Positions 1 to 8,387 of a stretch of 64,000 nt of DNA are shown piece by piece. The translations under genes and the position numbers were made by a program. The notes beneath the pieces were generated by a model. It saw nothing but the letters and a program-made list of their open reading frames with translations, did not search any database and was not told where the DNA came from. Position 1 is the first letter of the stretch; every line of letters starts with the position of its first letter. The stretch comes from Bodonicaedibacter sp963693005 (GTDB lineage: Bacteria > Pseudomonadota > Alphaproteobacteria > UBA6184), in NCBI GenBank assembly GCA_963693005.1, contig OY843726.1, positions 682,001 to 746,000 on the forward strand. Reading direction: 5' to 3'.

Positions 1-1013
1 ACTGTGGGGGTGTTAGATGGGGATAGCCAAAGCGCAGTAAGTAGAACTATCATTCCGCCAAGGTAAATGGTGCCCACGTGACCTCGCCGTCCTTTAAAGA
101 CTTTGTCAGATAACCACCCGGCTATTAAGCCTCCAAATGCTCCGGCAATTTCAAAAGAAACCATATTAAATCCAACAGCTTTTATTCCTAGCCCTTTTGT
201 TTCTTTTAGATAAGCAGGGGCCCAGGAACAAAAACCTGTTTTTACAATGTAAGTGAAGAATGTCGCCAAAGAAACATACCATAAAAAGCGGTTTCTTAAG
301 ATCTCAGCTAATATTCCTAAGCTAATACTTGTTGAGTTTGAGAGAGAGTGTGTGTTGTTTTCGGGAGGAAGCCCGTTACGTTTCTCCATTGAGCAAAGGC
401 CGAGGTTTGTTGGAACTTCTAATGGCAGTGCCAAAATAACGAAACCAGCAATGATGCCGGCAACCCCAGGTATTAAGAAAGATGCGCGCCATCCGTAGGA
501 TTCGATTAAGAAGGTGAAAAAAGCAAAAACCAAAAAAGACCCAGCTTGATTTGCCATGCTAACTAACCCCCAGCGGGTTCCAAGCTGTGTTGGGCTATAC
601 CACTCGCTCATTAATCTAACGCATTGGGGCCAAGCAATTGACTGGAAGAATGCATTGAAAGACCATATGATACTGAATTCCCATAGGGTGGACAATTTAG
701 AAAAAAAGATATTCATTAGAGATGATCCTACTAGCCCAATTGCCAAAAAAATCTTTGGTCGTAGTAGGTGATTGAAAAACCCGTTTACAAATTTTCCGAC
801 ACCAAAAACAAATAAAGATGCCGACATAATAATGCCAATTTGTGTCTTTGAAAATCCTAGATTAGATTCAATAAATGGGATTGCTAAGGAAAAATTTTGT
901 CTCACCAAAAAATACATTGTGTAGCTGATCATCATTAACACTAGAACGCTATGTCCCCACATATCATAAGTGTGGTGAGTTGGGTTTGGCAATGAATGAG
1001 CTTTATTTTTCAT
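1..1013 (-). CDS. MFS organophosphate:phosphate antiporter, UhpC/GlpT type (C-terminus cut by window edge)
   Basis: The reverse strand is open from an ATG at 1013 to the first base of the window, about 337 codons, so the C-terminal end is missing. The product is very hydrophobic and starts MKNKAHSLPNPTHHTYDMW. It carries family-typical stretches: FLVRQNFSLAIPF in the first membrane helix region, FGVGKFVNGFF, and AFFQSIAWPQCVRLMSEWY followed by GTRWGL. These match the organophosphate:phosphate antiporter branch of MFS (UhpC, UhpT, GlpT), inner-membrane proteins that exchange sugar phosphates or glycerol-3-phosphate for phosphate. It resembles the intact transporter at 25465-26727 throughout, so the two are paralogues. 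The substrate cannot be read from sequence; UhpC-type sensing is an alternative to transport. Confidence 0.85.
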   Translation of the reverse strand, partial: MKNKAHSLPNPTHHTYDMWGHSVLVLMMISYTMYFLVRQNFSLAIPFIESNLGFSKTQIGIIMSASLFVFGVGKFVNGFFNHLLRPKIFLAIGLVGSSLMNIFFSKLSTLWEFSIIWSFNAFFQSIAWPQCVRLMSEWYSPTQLGTRWGLVSMANQAGSFLVFAFFTFLIESYGWRASFLIPGVAGIIAGFVILALPLEVPTNLGLCSMEKRNGLPPENNTHSLSNSTSISLGILAEILRNRFLWYVSLATFFTYIVKTGFCSWAPAYLKETKGLGIKAVGFNMVSFEIAGAFGGLIAGWLSDKVFKGRRGHVGTIYLGGMIVLLTALWLSPSNTPT

Positions 1014-1019
1014 GAAAGG

Positions 1020-1068
1020 GGCCTTCTAAAAACACTGAAAAATGTAACACTTTTATGTTAAGAAGGCC
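1020..1068. repeat. 8-bp inverted repeat upstream of the antiporter gene
   Basis: GGCCTTCT at 1020-1027 is matched exactly by AGAAGGCC at 1061-1068, with a 33-base spacer. It lies in the leader of the antiporter gene (start 1013) and just past the end of the HExxH gene (stop 1079). There is no run of T after either arm, so it is not a classic terminator; it could be an operator or a leader hairpin. Confidence 0.35.
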
Positions 1069-1078
1069 ATGAAAAAGC

Positions 1079-2530
1079 TTAGTAGGTAATCCCAAGTTTT
1101 AACCAAGCCTCTATGTCGGTGTCGCCGTCTTTATAGCAGGGAATGTTGCGCTCTCCCTGAAGTGTTTTAGCGTTGTGATAAGTAAGGCCTACTTGAGCTG
1201 TCCACTTGTTAAGCCATTCGGCCCCCCCATAAATAGATGCGCCTATAGCTTCGTTATTGAAGACAACTTCCATATGAACAAAAGCATTGTAATAGGGGGG
1301 ATATTTTTTTCGCACGCCGAGCATAACTTCCCAAGCAGACTCGGACAGCCCAAACTCTATACTGAGCGGTATAAATAGCGTGTCGCTAAATTTATACCCT
1401 GAGCCGATATTGTATGTAGGTCCTTTTGTTGTGAAATAAAGCCCAACGTTAGGTAGCTTTACACCATAGTATTCGGGGGCATATACCTTGTTTTCTCCGG
1501 CAGTAATCGTTTTGTAGATTTGATAAATGTTCGCATAAGTTTGGGTGCTTAAAAAATAAGACAAATAAGCATATTTGATAATTTTACTATGAGTGAGGTT
1601 AATACCCATTTCGTTGTAGGCATTACAAATCTTGGTTGTATCTTGGTTGTCAGAGTAGTTTTTACCTTTACTTAAAGTGGATTGAAATCCAGACCATGTT
1701 TTATCCCAAAAGTAGGTGTTCATAATGGTAAGGTGGTCACCGCCATTGTACCATAGGTGGTTTTCAGCATTTCTAGCGCGATCTTGTTGAATATTGGGAC
1801 CGCCGGCGCTAATCACAACCTTTGCTTTTGGTGCAATGGTTTTTTTTATAAGATCAGAGATTTCTTCTAAATCAGCTTGGTCGTTATGTGTTTTTGTATT
1901 ATACTGTTGGCTAAGAGCAACTTTAAATTTTTTCTGTAACTTTTGCATGTGGTTTGCGTTGTAAAATTGATTTGCGTTTTCTGGTGTAAATAGTAACTTT
2001 CTGTCATACTTTGGCAAAATCCCAGAGGCTTCCCATACAAATGGCATAGGAATAGTTACTAAAGTAGATGCCAAAATTGTTGTAAAGTAGTTTTCAGACA
2101 TGACATCATTGATTGTAAACTCTTTGTTGCCAGACAGAAAAATAGCGGCTTCTTTTCCAACATTTATAAAGGTTGAGTCTATGCCAATAGACCGATATCG
2201 CGAATTGTGGCCCATTTCGTGAAGAGTTGCCATTTGGCCCCTGGCTGGCCCCCAAGTTGCCATGTTGAATAAAAAGTAATATAGGCCTCTTCCAAATAAA
2301 GTTTGTGGTTGATATTGTTTTTCAAAGAAGTCATAAACGGCTCCAAACCCTTGACTGAGCTCTAGATCAAAATCTTTGATTGCTCTGTTAGAGTTGAAAT
2401 TTTTAATGTATCCGTTGTCTATGCTTAATTTGCGTACGAGAGGTGCTGCTGGGGCGTCTCTTTTTTCTTGTGCGGATAGAGTAGAAAAAGAAAGCAATAC
2501 AGATATGTAAAGGCGGATATAGTGTTTCAA
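1079..2530 (-). CDS. exported protein with HExxH motif, possible outer-membrane metalloprotease-like protein
   Basis: I do not recognise this gene. The 483-residue product has a clear signal peptide (MKHYIRLYISVLLSFSTLSA, cleavage near residue 20). A zinc-protease-like HExxH motif, HEMGH, lies at residues 104-108 (H104, E105, H108) and is followed by a long region rich in N, T, K and Y. The last 120 residues alternate polar and aromatic or hydrophobic residues and end in LGITY, as many outer-membrane strands do, so a membrane-embedded barrel-like C-terminus is possible. A single HExxH can occur by chance and no third zinc ligand was identified. It reads away from yebC and shares the promoter region at 2556-2589 with it. 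Confidence 0.7.
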   Translation of the reverse strand: MKHYIRLYISVLLSFSTLSAQEKRDAPAAPLVRKLSIDNGYIKNFNSNRAIKDFDLELSQGFGAVYDFFEKQYQPQTLFGRGLYYFLFNMATWGPARGQMATLHEMGHNSRYRSIGIDSTFINVGKEAAIFLSGNKEFTINDVMSENYFTTILASTLVTIPMPFVWEASGILPKYDRKLLFTPENANQFYNANHMQKLQKKFKVALSQQYNTKTHNDQADLEEISDLIKKTIAPKAKVVISAGGPNIQQDRARNAENHLWYNGGDHLTIMNTYFWDKTWSGFQSTLSKGKNYSDNQDTTKICNAYNEMGINLTHSKIIKYAYLSYFLSTQTYANIYQIYKTITAGENKVYAPEYYGVKLPNVGLYFTTKGPTYNIGSGYKFSDTLFIPLSIEFGLSESAWEVMLGVRKKYPPYYNAFVHMEVVFNNEAIGASIYGGAEWLNKWTAQVGLTYHNAKTLQGERNIPCYKDGDTDIEAWLKLGITY

Positions 2531-2555
2531 GTTAGATCACCTAAAGTTTGCCGAC

Positions 2556-2589
2556 ATATTGTATTCTTTTTGACAGAAAAATACAATAT
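2556..2589. promoter_or_regulatory. symmetric overlapping divergent promoter
   Basis: ATATTGTATT (2556-2565) and AATACAATAT (2580-2589) form a perfect 10-bp inverted repeat. Read rightwards it gives -35 TTGTAT (2559-2564), 17 bases, and -10 TACAAT (2582-2587) for yebC. Read leftwards the same bases give TTGTAT, 17 bases, and TACAAT for the exported HExxH gene. Predicted starts fall near 2594 and 2549. The promoter call is from motif match only. Confidence 0.5.
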
Positions 2590-2628
2590 AATAAAGTATC
2601 AATTATTATTTAAATAAAGGCTGGTTCT

Positions 2629-3378
2629 ATGGCGGGTCATTCGCAGTTTAAAAATATTATGCACCGTAAGGGAGCTCAGGATAAGAAGCGAGCAAAAGTT
2701 TTTACAAAAGTGCTAAGAGAAATTCATGTGGCCGTTAAAAGTGGGGGGAGTGACCTTTCTAGTAATCCGAAGCTGAGGTCAGCCTTAATTTCTGCACGTG
2801 AGGTTAATATGCCTAAAGATAATGTTGAGCGAGCTATAGCAAAGGCTAGTGGTGCAGATGCCGGTGCGGATTATATTGAAACGAGATATGAGGGATATGG
2901 CCCAGGAAGTGTTCCGGTAATTGTAGAGTGCTTGACCGATAACCGAAACCGCACAGCACCAGAGGTGCGAGCAATATTTTCAAAAGCGGGTGGCAATATG
3001 GGTGAGTTTGGGAGTGTGAGTTTTATGTTCGATCGGCTGGGGTATTTAGCCTACCCTGCAAGTGTTGCGTCAGATGATGAAGTTTTTGAATTTGCCTTAG
3101 AGGCAGGAGTTGATAATATTGAGTCAGATGAGCTTCGGCACCAAATTTATGCGGGAGTTGAAGGGTTTTCATCTGTTCGAGAGTCTATGGTTAAAAAATA
3201 TGGAGAGCCAGAAAGTGGCAAACTAATCTGGCTACCAAAATCAAACTCTTCCATTAATGATGAAGAGTCGGCAAAAAAGTTGATAAAATTTTTAGATGCA
3301 TTAGAAGATAATGATGATGTTCAGAATGTGTGGCACAATGCTAATATTAGCGAGGTCATTTTGGAAGGTTTGGACTAA
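2629..3378 (+). CDS. yebC: YebC/PmpR/TACO1 family protein
   Basis: The 249-residue product starts MAGHSQFKNIMHRKGAQDKK, the diagnostic N-terminus of the YebC/TACO1 family (usual length 240-250). Members are described as DNA-binding transcriptional regulators, and more recently as factors that help ribosomes through proline-rich stretches. The motifs NMPKDNVERAIAKASG, YEGYGPG and NRTAPEVRAIFSK are all present. AAAGG precedes the ATG. ruvC starts 5 bases after the stop, which is the common yebC-ruvC-ruvA arrangement, so the three genes are probably one transcription unit from the promoter at 2556-2589. Confidence 0.95.
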   Translation: MAGHSQFKNIMHRKGAQDKKRAKVFTKVLREIHVAVKSGGSDLSSNPKLRSALISAREVNMPKDNVERAIAKASGADAGADYIETRYEGYGPGSVPVIVECLTDNRNRTAPEVRAIFSKAGGNMGEFGSVSFMFDRLGYLAYPASVASDDEVFEFALEAGVDNIESDELRHQIYAGVEGFSSVRESMVKKYGEPESGKLIWLPKSNSSINDEESAKKLIKFLDALEDNDDVQNVWHNANISEVILEGLD

Positions 3379-3383
3379 TTAGA

Positions 3384-3872
3384 ATGCGTCGAATATTGGG
3401 ATTAGATCCTGGGCTGCGTCATAGCGGTTGGGGGGTTATTGAGGTTTCAGGAAATCAACTAACGCATGTTGCGCATGGAGTTGTATCAACAAGCAGCAAA
3501 TTAGATTTGTCTGTAAGGTTGGCTGAATTATTTCGGGGATTAAAGCAGGTAATCCTAGACTACTCACCAACGGAATCTGCAGTTGAAGAGACGTTTGTTA
3601 ACAAAAACCCAGTATCGACACTTAAGCTTGGCATGGCGCGTGGGGTTGTGCTGATGGTACCTGAATTGATGGGGGTTTCGGTTGGAGAGTATTCTGCTAA
3701 TAAGGTTAAAAAATCTGTGGTAGGAGCGGGACACGCATCGAAAGAACAAATTTCGCACATGGTTAAAGTTTTGCTGCCAAAGGCAGGTGTCGTAAAACTA
3801 GATGCAGCGGACGCGTTAGCTGTTGCTATTTGCCATGCGAATCATTTACCAAAAATGGAGACTAAAGGGTGA
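3384..3872 (+). CDS. ruvC: crossover junction endodeoxyribonuclease RuvC
   Basis: RuvC resolves Holliday junctions in recombination repair together with RuvA and RuvB. The 162-residue product has the full acidic active site at the expected places: D8 (GLDPGLRHSGWG), E68/E69 (AVEETFV), D140 and D143 (KLDAADALAVAICH), compared with D7, E66, D138 and D141 in E. coli. Length is normal. It sits 5 bases after yebC, and its last four bases overlap the GTG start of ruvA, indicating translational coupling. Confidence 0.96.
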   Translation: MRRILGLDPGLRHSGWGVIEVSGNQLTHVAHGVVSTSSKLDLSVRLAELFRGLKQVILDYSPTESAVEETFVNKNPVSTLKLGMARGVVLMVPELMGVSVGEYSANKVKKSVVGAGHASKEQISHMVKVLLPKAGVVKLDAADALAVAICHANHLPKMETKG

Positions 3873-4474
3873 TTGGAAAATTAAAAGGTTTTGTAGACTC
3901 TGTTTTGAATGATGCGTTGCTTCTTGACGTGCAGAATGTGGGATATATCGTTAACGTTCCTTCTTATATATTGCACAAAGTGAAATTGGGGGATGAGGTT
4001 ATACTTTATATTGAGCATTTGATTCGTCCTGAAATGATGACGCTTTACGGGTTTTTAAATTTAAGCGAAAAACAGTTGTTTCAGAAGCTTATGTCTGTGC
4101 AGGGGGTGGGAGGAAAGGCTGCGTCTGCTATATTATCTGTTTTGACTCCAGATCAAGCAATAGAGGCAATTATTTCACAAGATCTTGAGGCAATAAAGCG
4201 TGCCGATGGAGTCGGCCCCAAGGTTGCTAACCGCATTTTAACCGAATTAAAAGATTATGCTCATAAAAATCCAGCGGGAGTGGGAGTTGCAACTTCTCAG
4301 CAATTGCAGGGATCTGCGTATGATGATGTGTTATCGACTTTAATTCAGTTGGGGTATAAGCGTTTTGAGGCGCAAAAGGCCTTGGATAGTGTTGCAAAAG
4401 CTAATCCAGAACTAGCTTCGGCGGGGGAGTTAATTCCAGAGACTCTAAAGCGCCTTTCCCAAAAAGTTTTATGA
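3869..4474 (+). CDS. ruvA: Holliday junction branch migration protein RuvA
   Basis: The 201-residue product starts with GTG inside the ruvC stop (GTGA overlap). It has the RuvA domains in order: an OB-fold N-terminal domain (MIGKLKGFVDSV), two helix-hairpin-helix motifs (VQGVGGKAASAIL and ADGVGPKVANRIL), and a C-terminal RuvB-binding domain after a linker near residue 145. RuvA binds the four-way junction and loads RuvB. The usual next gene, ruvB, is absent here; motA follows after 70 bases, so ruvB must lie elsewhere. Confidence 0.96.
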   Translation: MIGKLKGFVDSVLNDALLLDVQNVGYIVNVPSYILHKVKLGDEVILYIEHLIRPEMMTLYGFLNLSEKQLFQKLMSVQGVGGKAASAILSVLTPDQAIEAIISQDLEAIKRADGVGPKVANRILTELKDYAHKNPAGVGVATSQQLQGSAYDDVLSTLIQLGYKRFEAQKALDSVAKANPELASAGELIPETLKRLSQKVL

Positions 4475-4544
4475 TTTAGTAACTCTTTCTTTTACTCTAT
4501 ATTAAATTCTTTGTTCTATTTTGGTTTCTTAAGAGGAGCTAAAA

Positions 4545-5408
4545 ATGGTCCCGATAATTGGTATTGTTATTGTTTTTTTCAGTGCGGTTGGTGGTTTTAT
4601 TATGGCCGGCGGCAATCCCCATATTTTATTTCAACCGATTGAGTATCTGGTTATTCTAGGTAGTGGGATAGGTTCTCTGTTAATAGGCTTTCCAGCCAAA
4701 AAATTAAAAGCACTTTTGATTGAGTTTTCCACAATTTTTAAAGGAATAAAATATCACAGGATTGATTATTTAGAGTTATTGGTATTTTTAACTGCAGTTC
4801 TTAAGCTGATTAAAACAAAGGGATTCTTGGCGATTGAAAAACAAGTTGAGAGCCCTAAAAAGAGCCCTCTTTTTGCAAAGTGTCCGGCGTTGATTGCAAA
4901 TGAAACACTTTTAGTTTTTACCCAAGAATATTTGCGGACCATGTCAATGGGAGTTGACAATCCCTATCACCTTGATGAGGTAATGTCCGTTGAAATTGAG
5001 CAGCAGTCTAAAGCCTATTTAAAAAATAGTTCTGCCGTGCTGCAAAATTTTGCAGACTCTCTTCCTGCCTTAGGTATAGTGGCGGCTGTTTTAGGAGTGA
5101 TTCTTGCGATGGCGGCAATTTCAGAACCTCCCGAGATCTTGGGTCATTTGATTGGCGCTGCGTTAGTTGGGACATTTTTGGGTGTTTTTGTGTCATATGG
5201 ATTAGTAGGCCCTATGGCACACCAACTCGGTGCTATTAATGAGTATGATATGTACATGCAGAGATCTATTCACCAGGTGTTCACCAGTTTTTTACATGGG
5301 TATGCTCCTGTAATTGCTGTGGATTTGGGAAGGAAAATCTTACCTTTGAGTGTGAAGCCAACATTTGAAGAGTTTGAAGAAGCGGTTGCTAAAGATAAGA
5401 ACAGCTAA
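4545..5408 (+). CDS. motA: flagellar motor stator protein MotA
   Basis: MotA and MotB form the ion-driven stator of the flagellar motor in the inner membrane. The 287-residue product has four membrane segments (about 1-22, 33-50, 170-192, 200-222). The two conserved channel prolines are P174 in SLPALGIVAAVLG and P223 in SYGLVGPMAHQLG, equivalent to E. coli P173 and P222. A strong AAGAGGAG ribosome site precedes the ATG. motB follows after 15 bases. The gene lies directly after ruvA, where many alphaproteobacteria carry ruvB and the related tolQ-tolR pair. Confidence 0.93.
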   Translation: MVPIIGIVIVFFSAVGGFIMAGGNPHILFQPIEYLVILGSGIGSLLIGFPAKKLKALLIEFSTIFKGIKYHRIDYLELLVFLTAVLKLIKTKGFLAIEKQVESPKKSPLFAKCPALIANETLLVFTQEYLRTMSMGVDNPYHLDEVMSVEIEQQSKAYLKNSSAVLQNFADSLPALGIVAAVLGVILAMAAISEPPEILGHLIGAALVGTFLGVFVSYGLVGPMAHQLGAINEYDMYMQRSIHQVFTSFLHGYAPVIAVDLGRKILPLSVKPTFEEFEEAVAKDKNS

Positions 5409-5423
5409 AAAAGACGATAAAAA

Positions 5424-6317
5424 ATGAGCAACAATAGAACTACCATCATTATCCGAGGAAAAGGCGGGGGACCAGCAGAACATGGTAGCCATGGAATGTG
5501 GAAAATCGCGTATGCAGACTTTATGACTGCGATGATGGCTTTTTTTCTAATGATGTGGTTAACGGGGTCGGTTGCAGAAAATGTACGAAAGGGGTTGTCG
5601 GTATACTTTGCGCCGCTGGGTGCTTCTCAAAATGTTTTGGGAACTGATTCAATTCTTGAGGGGGGTAAAAACCTTGAAGAATCGGGGCTAATGGACGGTA
5701 TGGTGCAGGAAGAGTATATATTTCCAAAGGTTCCAGACTATAGTGTTGTCCAGAAAAAAAATGTCACATCAAAAACTTGGGAAAAACAAAGTGGTGATAC
5801 CCCCTCCTCCAATCACGCATCCGAGCAGCTAATTCTTGAGGCAGCAGAGAAGACTTTAAGGAGTGGTTTGTTGCAAAATAATCAACTTAAAGACTTTTCA
5901 GATAGTGTGGTGATTACGCTCACGCCAGAAGGCCTAAAAATTGAGCTAATTGATAAAGCTAGTCGTCATATGTTTTCTATAGGCAGTAAAAAAATGGAAC
6001 AGCATATGGAGATTTTGTTAAAAGAAATAGCTCGGGTTATACAAATTCTTCCTAATCTTGTTCGAATTACGGGACATACAGATGCTCGACAATATTCCCA
6101 AAACTCACAGTACAACAACTGGAACTTGTCGACAGATAGAGCTTTAGCTTCAAGACAGTTCTTGCAAGAACATGGTGTAGAAGAGTCTAAATTTTCAGGG
6201 GTTGTTGGCAAGGCAAACAATGAACTTTTGGATGAGTCTAACCCATTTTCAGAAAGCAATAGACGAATTAGTATAATTGTTTTGCGCAAAGAAAAAGAAG
6301 AGTTAGCGGGGAGATGA
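5424..6317 (+). CDS. motB: flagellar motor stator protein MotB
   Basis: MotB anchors the stator to peptidoglycan. The 297-residue product has the single N-terminal membrane helix WKIAYADFMTAMMAFFLMMW with the proton-accepting aspartate D32, the same position as in E. coli. A periplasmic linker is followed by a C-terminal OmpA-like peptidoglycan-binding domain (VRITGHTDARQY, residues 213-224, and RASRQFL-type helix). It is cotranscribed with motA (15-base gap) and runs into the exported protease gene after 3 bases. The charged basic N-terminus and GGGPAEHGSHG segment fit the alphaproteobacterial form. Confidence 0.94.
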   Translation: MSNNRTTIIIRGKGGGPAEHGSHGMWKIAYADFMTAMMAFFLMMWLTGSVAENVRKGLSVYFAPLGASQNVLGTDSILEGGKNLEESGLMDGMVQEEYIFPKVPDYSVVQKKNVTSKTWEKQSGDTPSSNHASEQLILEAAEKTLRSGLLQNNQLKDFSDSVVITLTPEGLKIELIDKASRHMFSIGSKKMEQHMEILLKEIARVIQILPNLVRITGHTDARQYSQNSQYNNWNLSTDRALASRQFLQEHGVEESKFSGVVGKANNELLDESNPFSESNRRISIIVLRKEKEELAGR

Positions 6318-6320
6318 TGT

Positions 6321-8387
6321 ATGAGGCGAGTTATTCTTTTGATGTTGCTGCCAATATTTATAAATTCTTCTTCTGCAATAGTACCTATGACGGGCACATC
6401 TATAGAGTTGTATGAGGATGCTGGAAAGTTGCACACAAATGTAGGTAGGCTGATTACTTCCCATGCGGGAGAAGATCGGGTATCTACCTGTACAGTAACG
6501 TTAATAGGAATGAGAGGGGAGATAGGAATAGCGTTAACAGCTGCCCACTGTATTGATGAATATAATAGAACATTTAATCAGAATGGAGTGATTCCAAAAT
6601 GCTCTTCCAGAGAAGTGTCGTTTGCATCGGAAGATACTGAAACCGATCCCCATAGAGTTCCAGTTCTTGGTTCACACGCAGTGGGGCGCTTTATAGATAA
6701 TCCGGGTCTTTTTATAGGAGATGTTGGCGTGGTGTTTTTGGATCTTTCAAAATATTCCTTAGGGATTAAAGCGCTTTCTTTGGACCCAGAGTTTTCAGAA
6801 GATGATAATCATTTGTTGGCTGAGATTGTTGGATATGGCCAGACATTGCTCAACTCTTCTGATGAAAGAGGGGCTAATTTAGAGGTCGTTGGGTATGGAC
6901 AGCAACATCTTTTAGACGGATTAGAGGCAACAAAGCGACGAGCAATGAGCACAGAAGGTAAGCTTAGTCGTAGGAAAGATGGAGAGCTATTAATGTATTT
7001 AAGTTCTGATACGGCCATTAATAATCAGGGGTGCGCGCCGGTGGGCAAGGGGCCGGCAAAAGGAGATAGTGGAGGTCCTATTATTGATATTGATAAAAAG
7101 CATATAGTGGGAGTTGTGAGTTACGCTATTTTAGATAGCGGTAAAAGCTCGGCATTTGCACTGCCTATTTATCCTTACCAAGCGTGGATTCAAGAGCAAA
7201 TAACCAAAGGTTCGCAATCGTTTTTATTTCGTCCAGCTCAATCACAAGCCTTTCTATCACGAGCAGATTCTTGGGAGGGGGGGCGGGTTCCGGGCGACTG
7301 GTGCTCTCCATATGGAGAATCTCATTCAATGGTTTTTCTAAGATCTGGCCATGAGTTAGTATTAGATACTGATGTACCTCCTCATATAGTTCGATTTAAC
7401 GGGGAAAGGAGCGGGTTGAAAATAGACGCGAATGCTAGGCACTTAAATACTGTTGAGGTGGAAACTGAGGCTAGAATTAGCTCTTATTTTGCGGAGGAAG
7501 GGTCTTTAACTTTAGAAAACTTACTGCTTAGAGATAGGGCAAAGGTTGAGATTGATTCTTCCTTACACATAGAGTCACAGTTGTATGTTGGCCGGGGAGT
7601 AAGATTAGATCTTGCAAAAAAGAATACAGATTTAAAATTATCCATGGACGGAAAGATCGTAGTTGAGGGCGAGTTAAAAGTTAAAGGGCTTAAATTTAAT
7701 AAAGATGGTCAGGCATATATATTAAAACATCAAGAAGATTTAAACTTGTATGACCGGCTACTTATAGAATATGAATCTGAGTTAGAGGTATATAAGAAAG
7801 CAGTGAAGTATAATGATACAACAAAAGATACTGATATCAAATGGCCAGAGTTATCGCAAAAAAAAAGGCTTCAAGAACCTGCTAAGCCTGAGGCCCCTCG
7901 CAAACCCCAATGGGGCCGACTTACTCTTGCAGGGCAACTTTCAGTTAATGAAGGTGTAACTCACTCAGATCATACAATAGCGGTATCTTCTGGAGCTCCG
8001 GGCAGAATAAATGGAGATTACAACTTGCGCGGAGGTACGATGGAGCTGGAGCTAGATTCACTTCTTTCCCCTTCGTCTGTGCTTAGTGTCAGTGGTAATG
8101 TAAGCCTAGACTCAGGTAATCTTAGGCTGAGTTCAGCTCGACGTTTAAATGTGGGGGATGAGTTCGTGTTAATAGAATCTATGCGTGGCGCGCTTGTGTA
8201 TAGTCACGATAGCCTGAATAAAGAAATCTTTGAAAAAACAGCGAGCGGGGAGCATATGTTAGAAGTCGGAGCAACCTTACAGTTTGATAGTGTATCAGAG
8301 CCCAATAAGCTTAAGCTTAGAGTGATTCCTTTGGAAGGAGGGAGTATATCTTTAGGGGGGGGCGAAAGTAACCTAATGCTTCATTAA
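6321..8387 (+). CDS. exported trypsin-like serine protease with autotransporter-like beta-helix tail
   Basis: The 688-residue product starts with a signal peptide (RRVILLMLLPIFINSSSA). An S1 protease domain follows with the whole catalytic triad visible: H76 in LTAAHC, D134 in GDVGVVFLDL, S250 in GDSGGP. From about residue 310 the sequence turns into short repeating beta-strand units (GRINGDYNLRGGTMEL, LSVSGNVSLDSGNLRL), like the passenger of autotransporters, but there is no membrane barrel at the C-terminus; it ends SNLMLH. A charged Lys/Glu/Pro insert lies near residues 470-530. It starts 3 bases after motB, so it is likely coexpressed with the stator genes. Substrate and destination (periplasm or outside) are unknown. 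Confidence 0.8.
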   Translation: MRRVILLMLLPIFINSSSAIVPMTGTSIELYEDAGKLHTNVGRLITSHAGEDRVSTCTVTLIGMRGEIGIALTAAHCIDEYNRTFNQNGVIPKCSSREVSFASEDTETDPHRVPVLGSHAVGRFIDNPGLFIGDVGVVFLDLSKYSLGIKALSLDPEFSEDDNHLLAEIVGYGQTLLNSSDERGANLEVVGYGQQHLLDGLEATKRRAMSTEGKLSRRKDGELLMYLSSDTAINNQGCAPVGKGPAKGDSGGPIIDIDKKHIVGVVSYAILDSGKSSAFALPIYPYQAWIQEQITKGSQSFLFRPAQSQAFLSRADSWEGGRVPGDWCSPYGESHSMVFLRSGHELVLDTDVPPHIVRFNGERSGLKIDANARHLNTVEVETEARISSYFAEEGSLTLENLLLRDRAKVEIDSSLHIESQLYVGRGVRLDLAKKNTDLKLSMDGKIVVEGELKVKGLKFNKDGQAYILKHQEDLNLYDRLLIEYESELEVYKKAVKYNDTTKDTDIKWPELSQKKRLQEPAKPEAPRKPQWGRLTLAGQLSVNEGVTHSDHTIAVSSGAPGRINGDYNLRGGTMELELDSLLSPSSVLSVSGNVSLDSGNLRLSSARRLNVGDEFVLIESMRGALVYSHDSLNKEIFEKTASGEHMLEVGATLQFDSVSEPNKLKLRVIPLEGGSISLGGGESNLMLH

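Noticed and set aside
5966..6436. 156-codon minus-strand frame across the motB end
   Set aside because: Antisense to the OmpA-like domain of motB and the start of the protease gene, with no ribosome site or family pattern.
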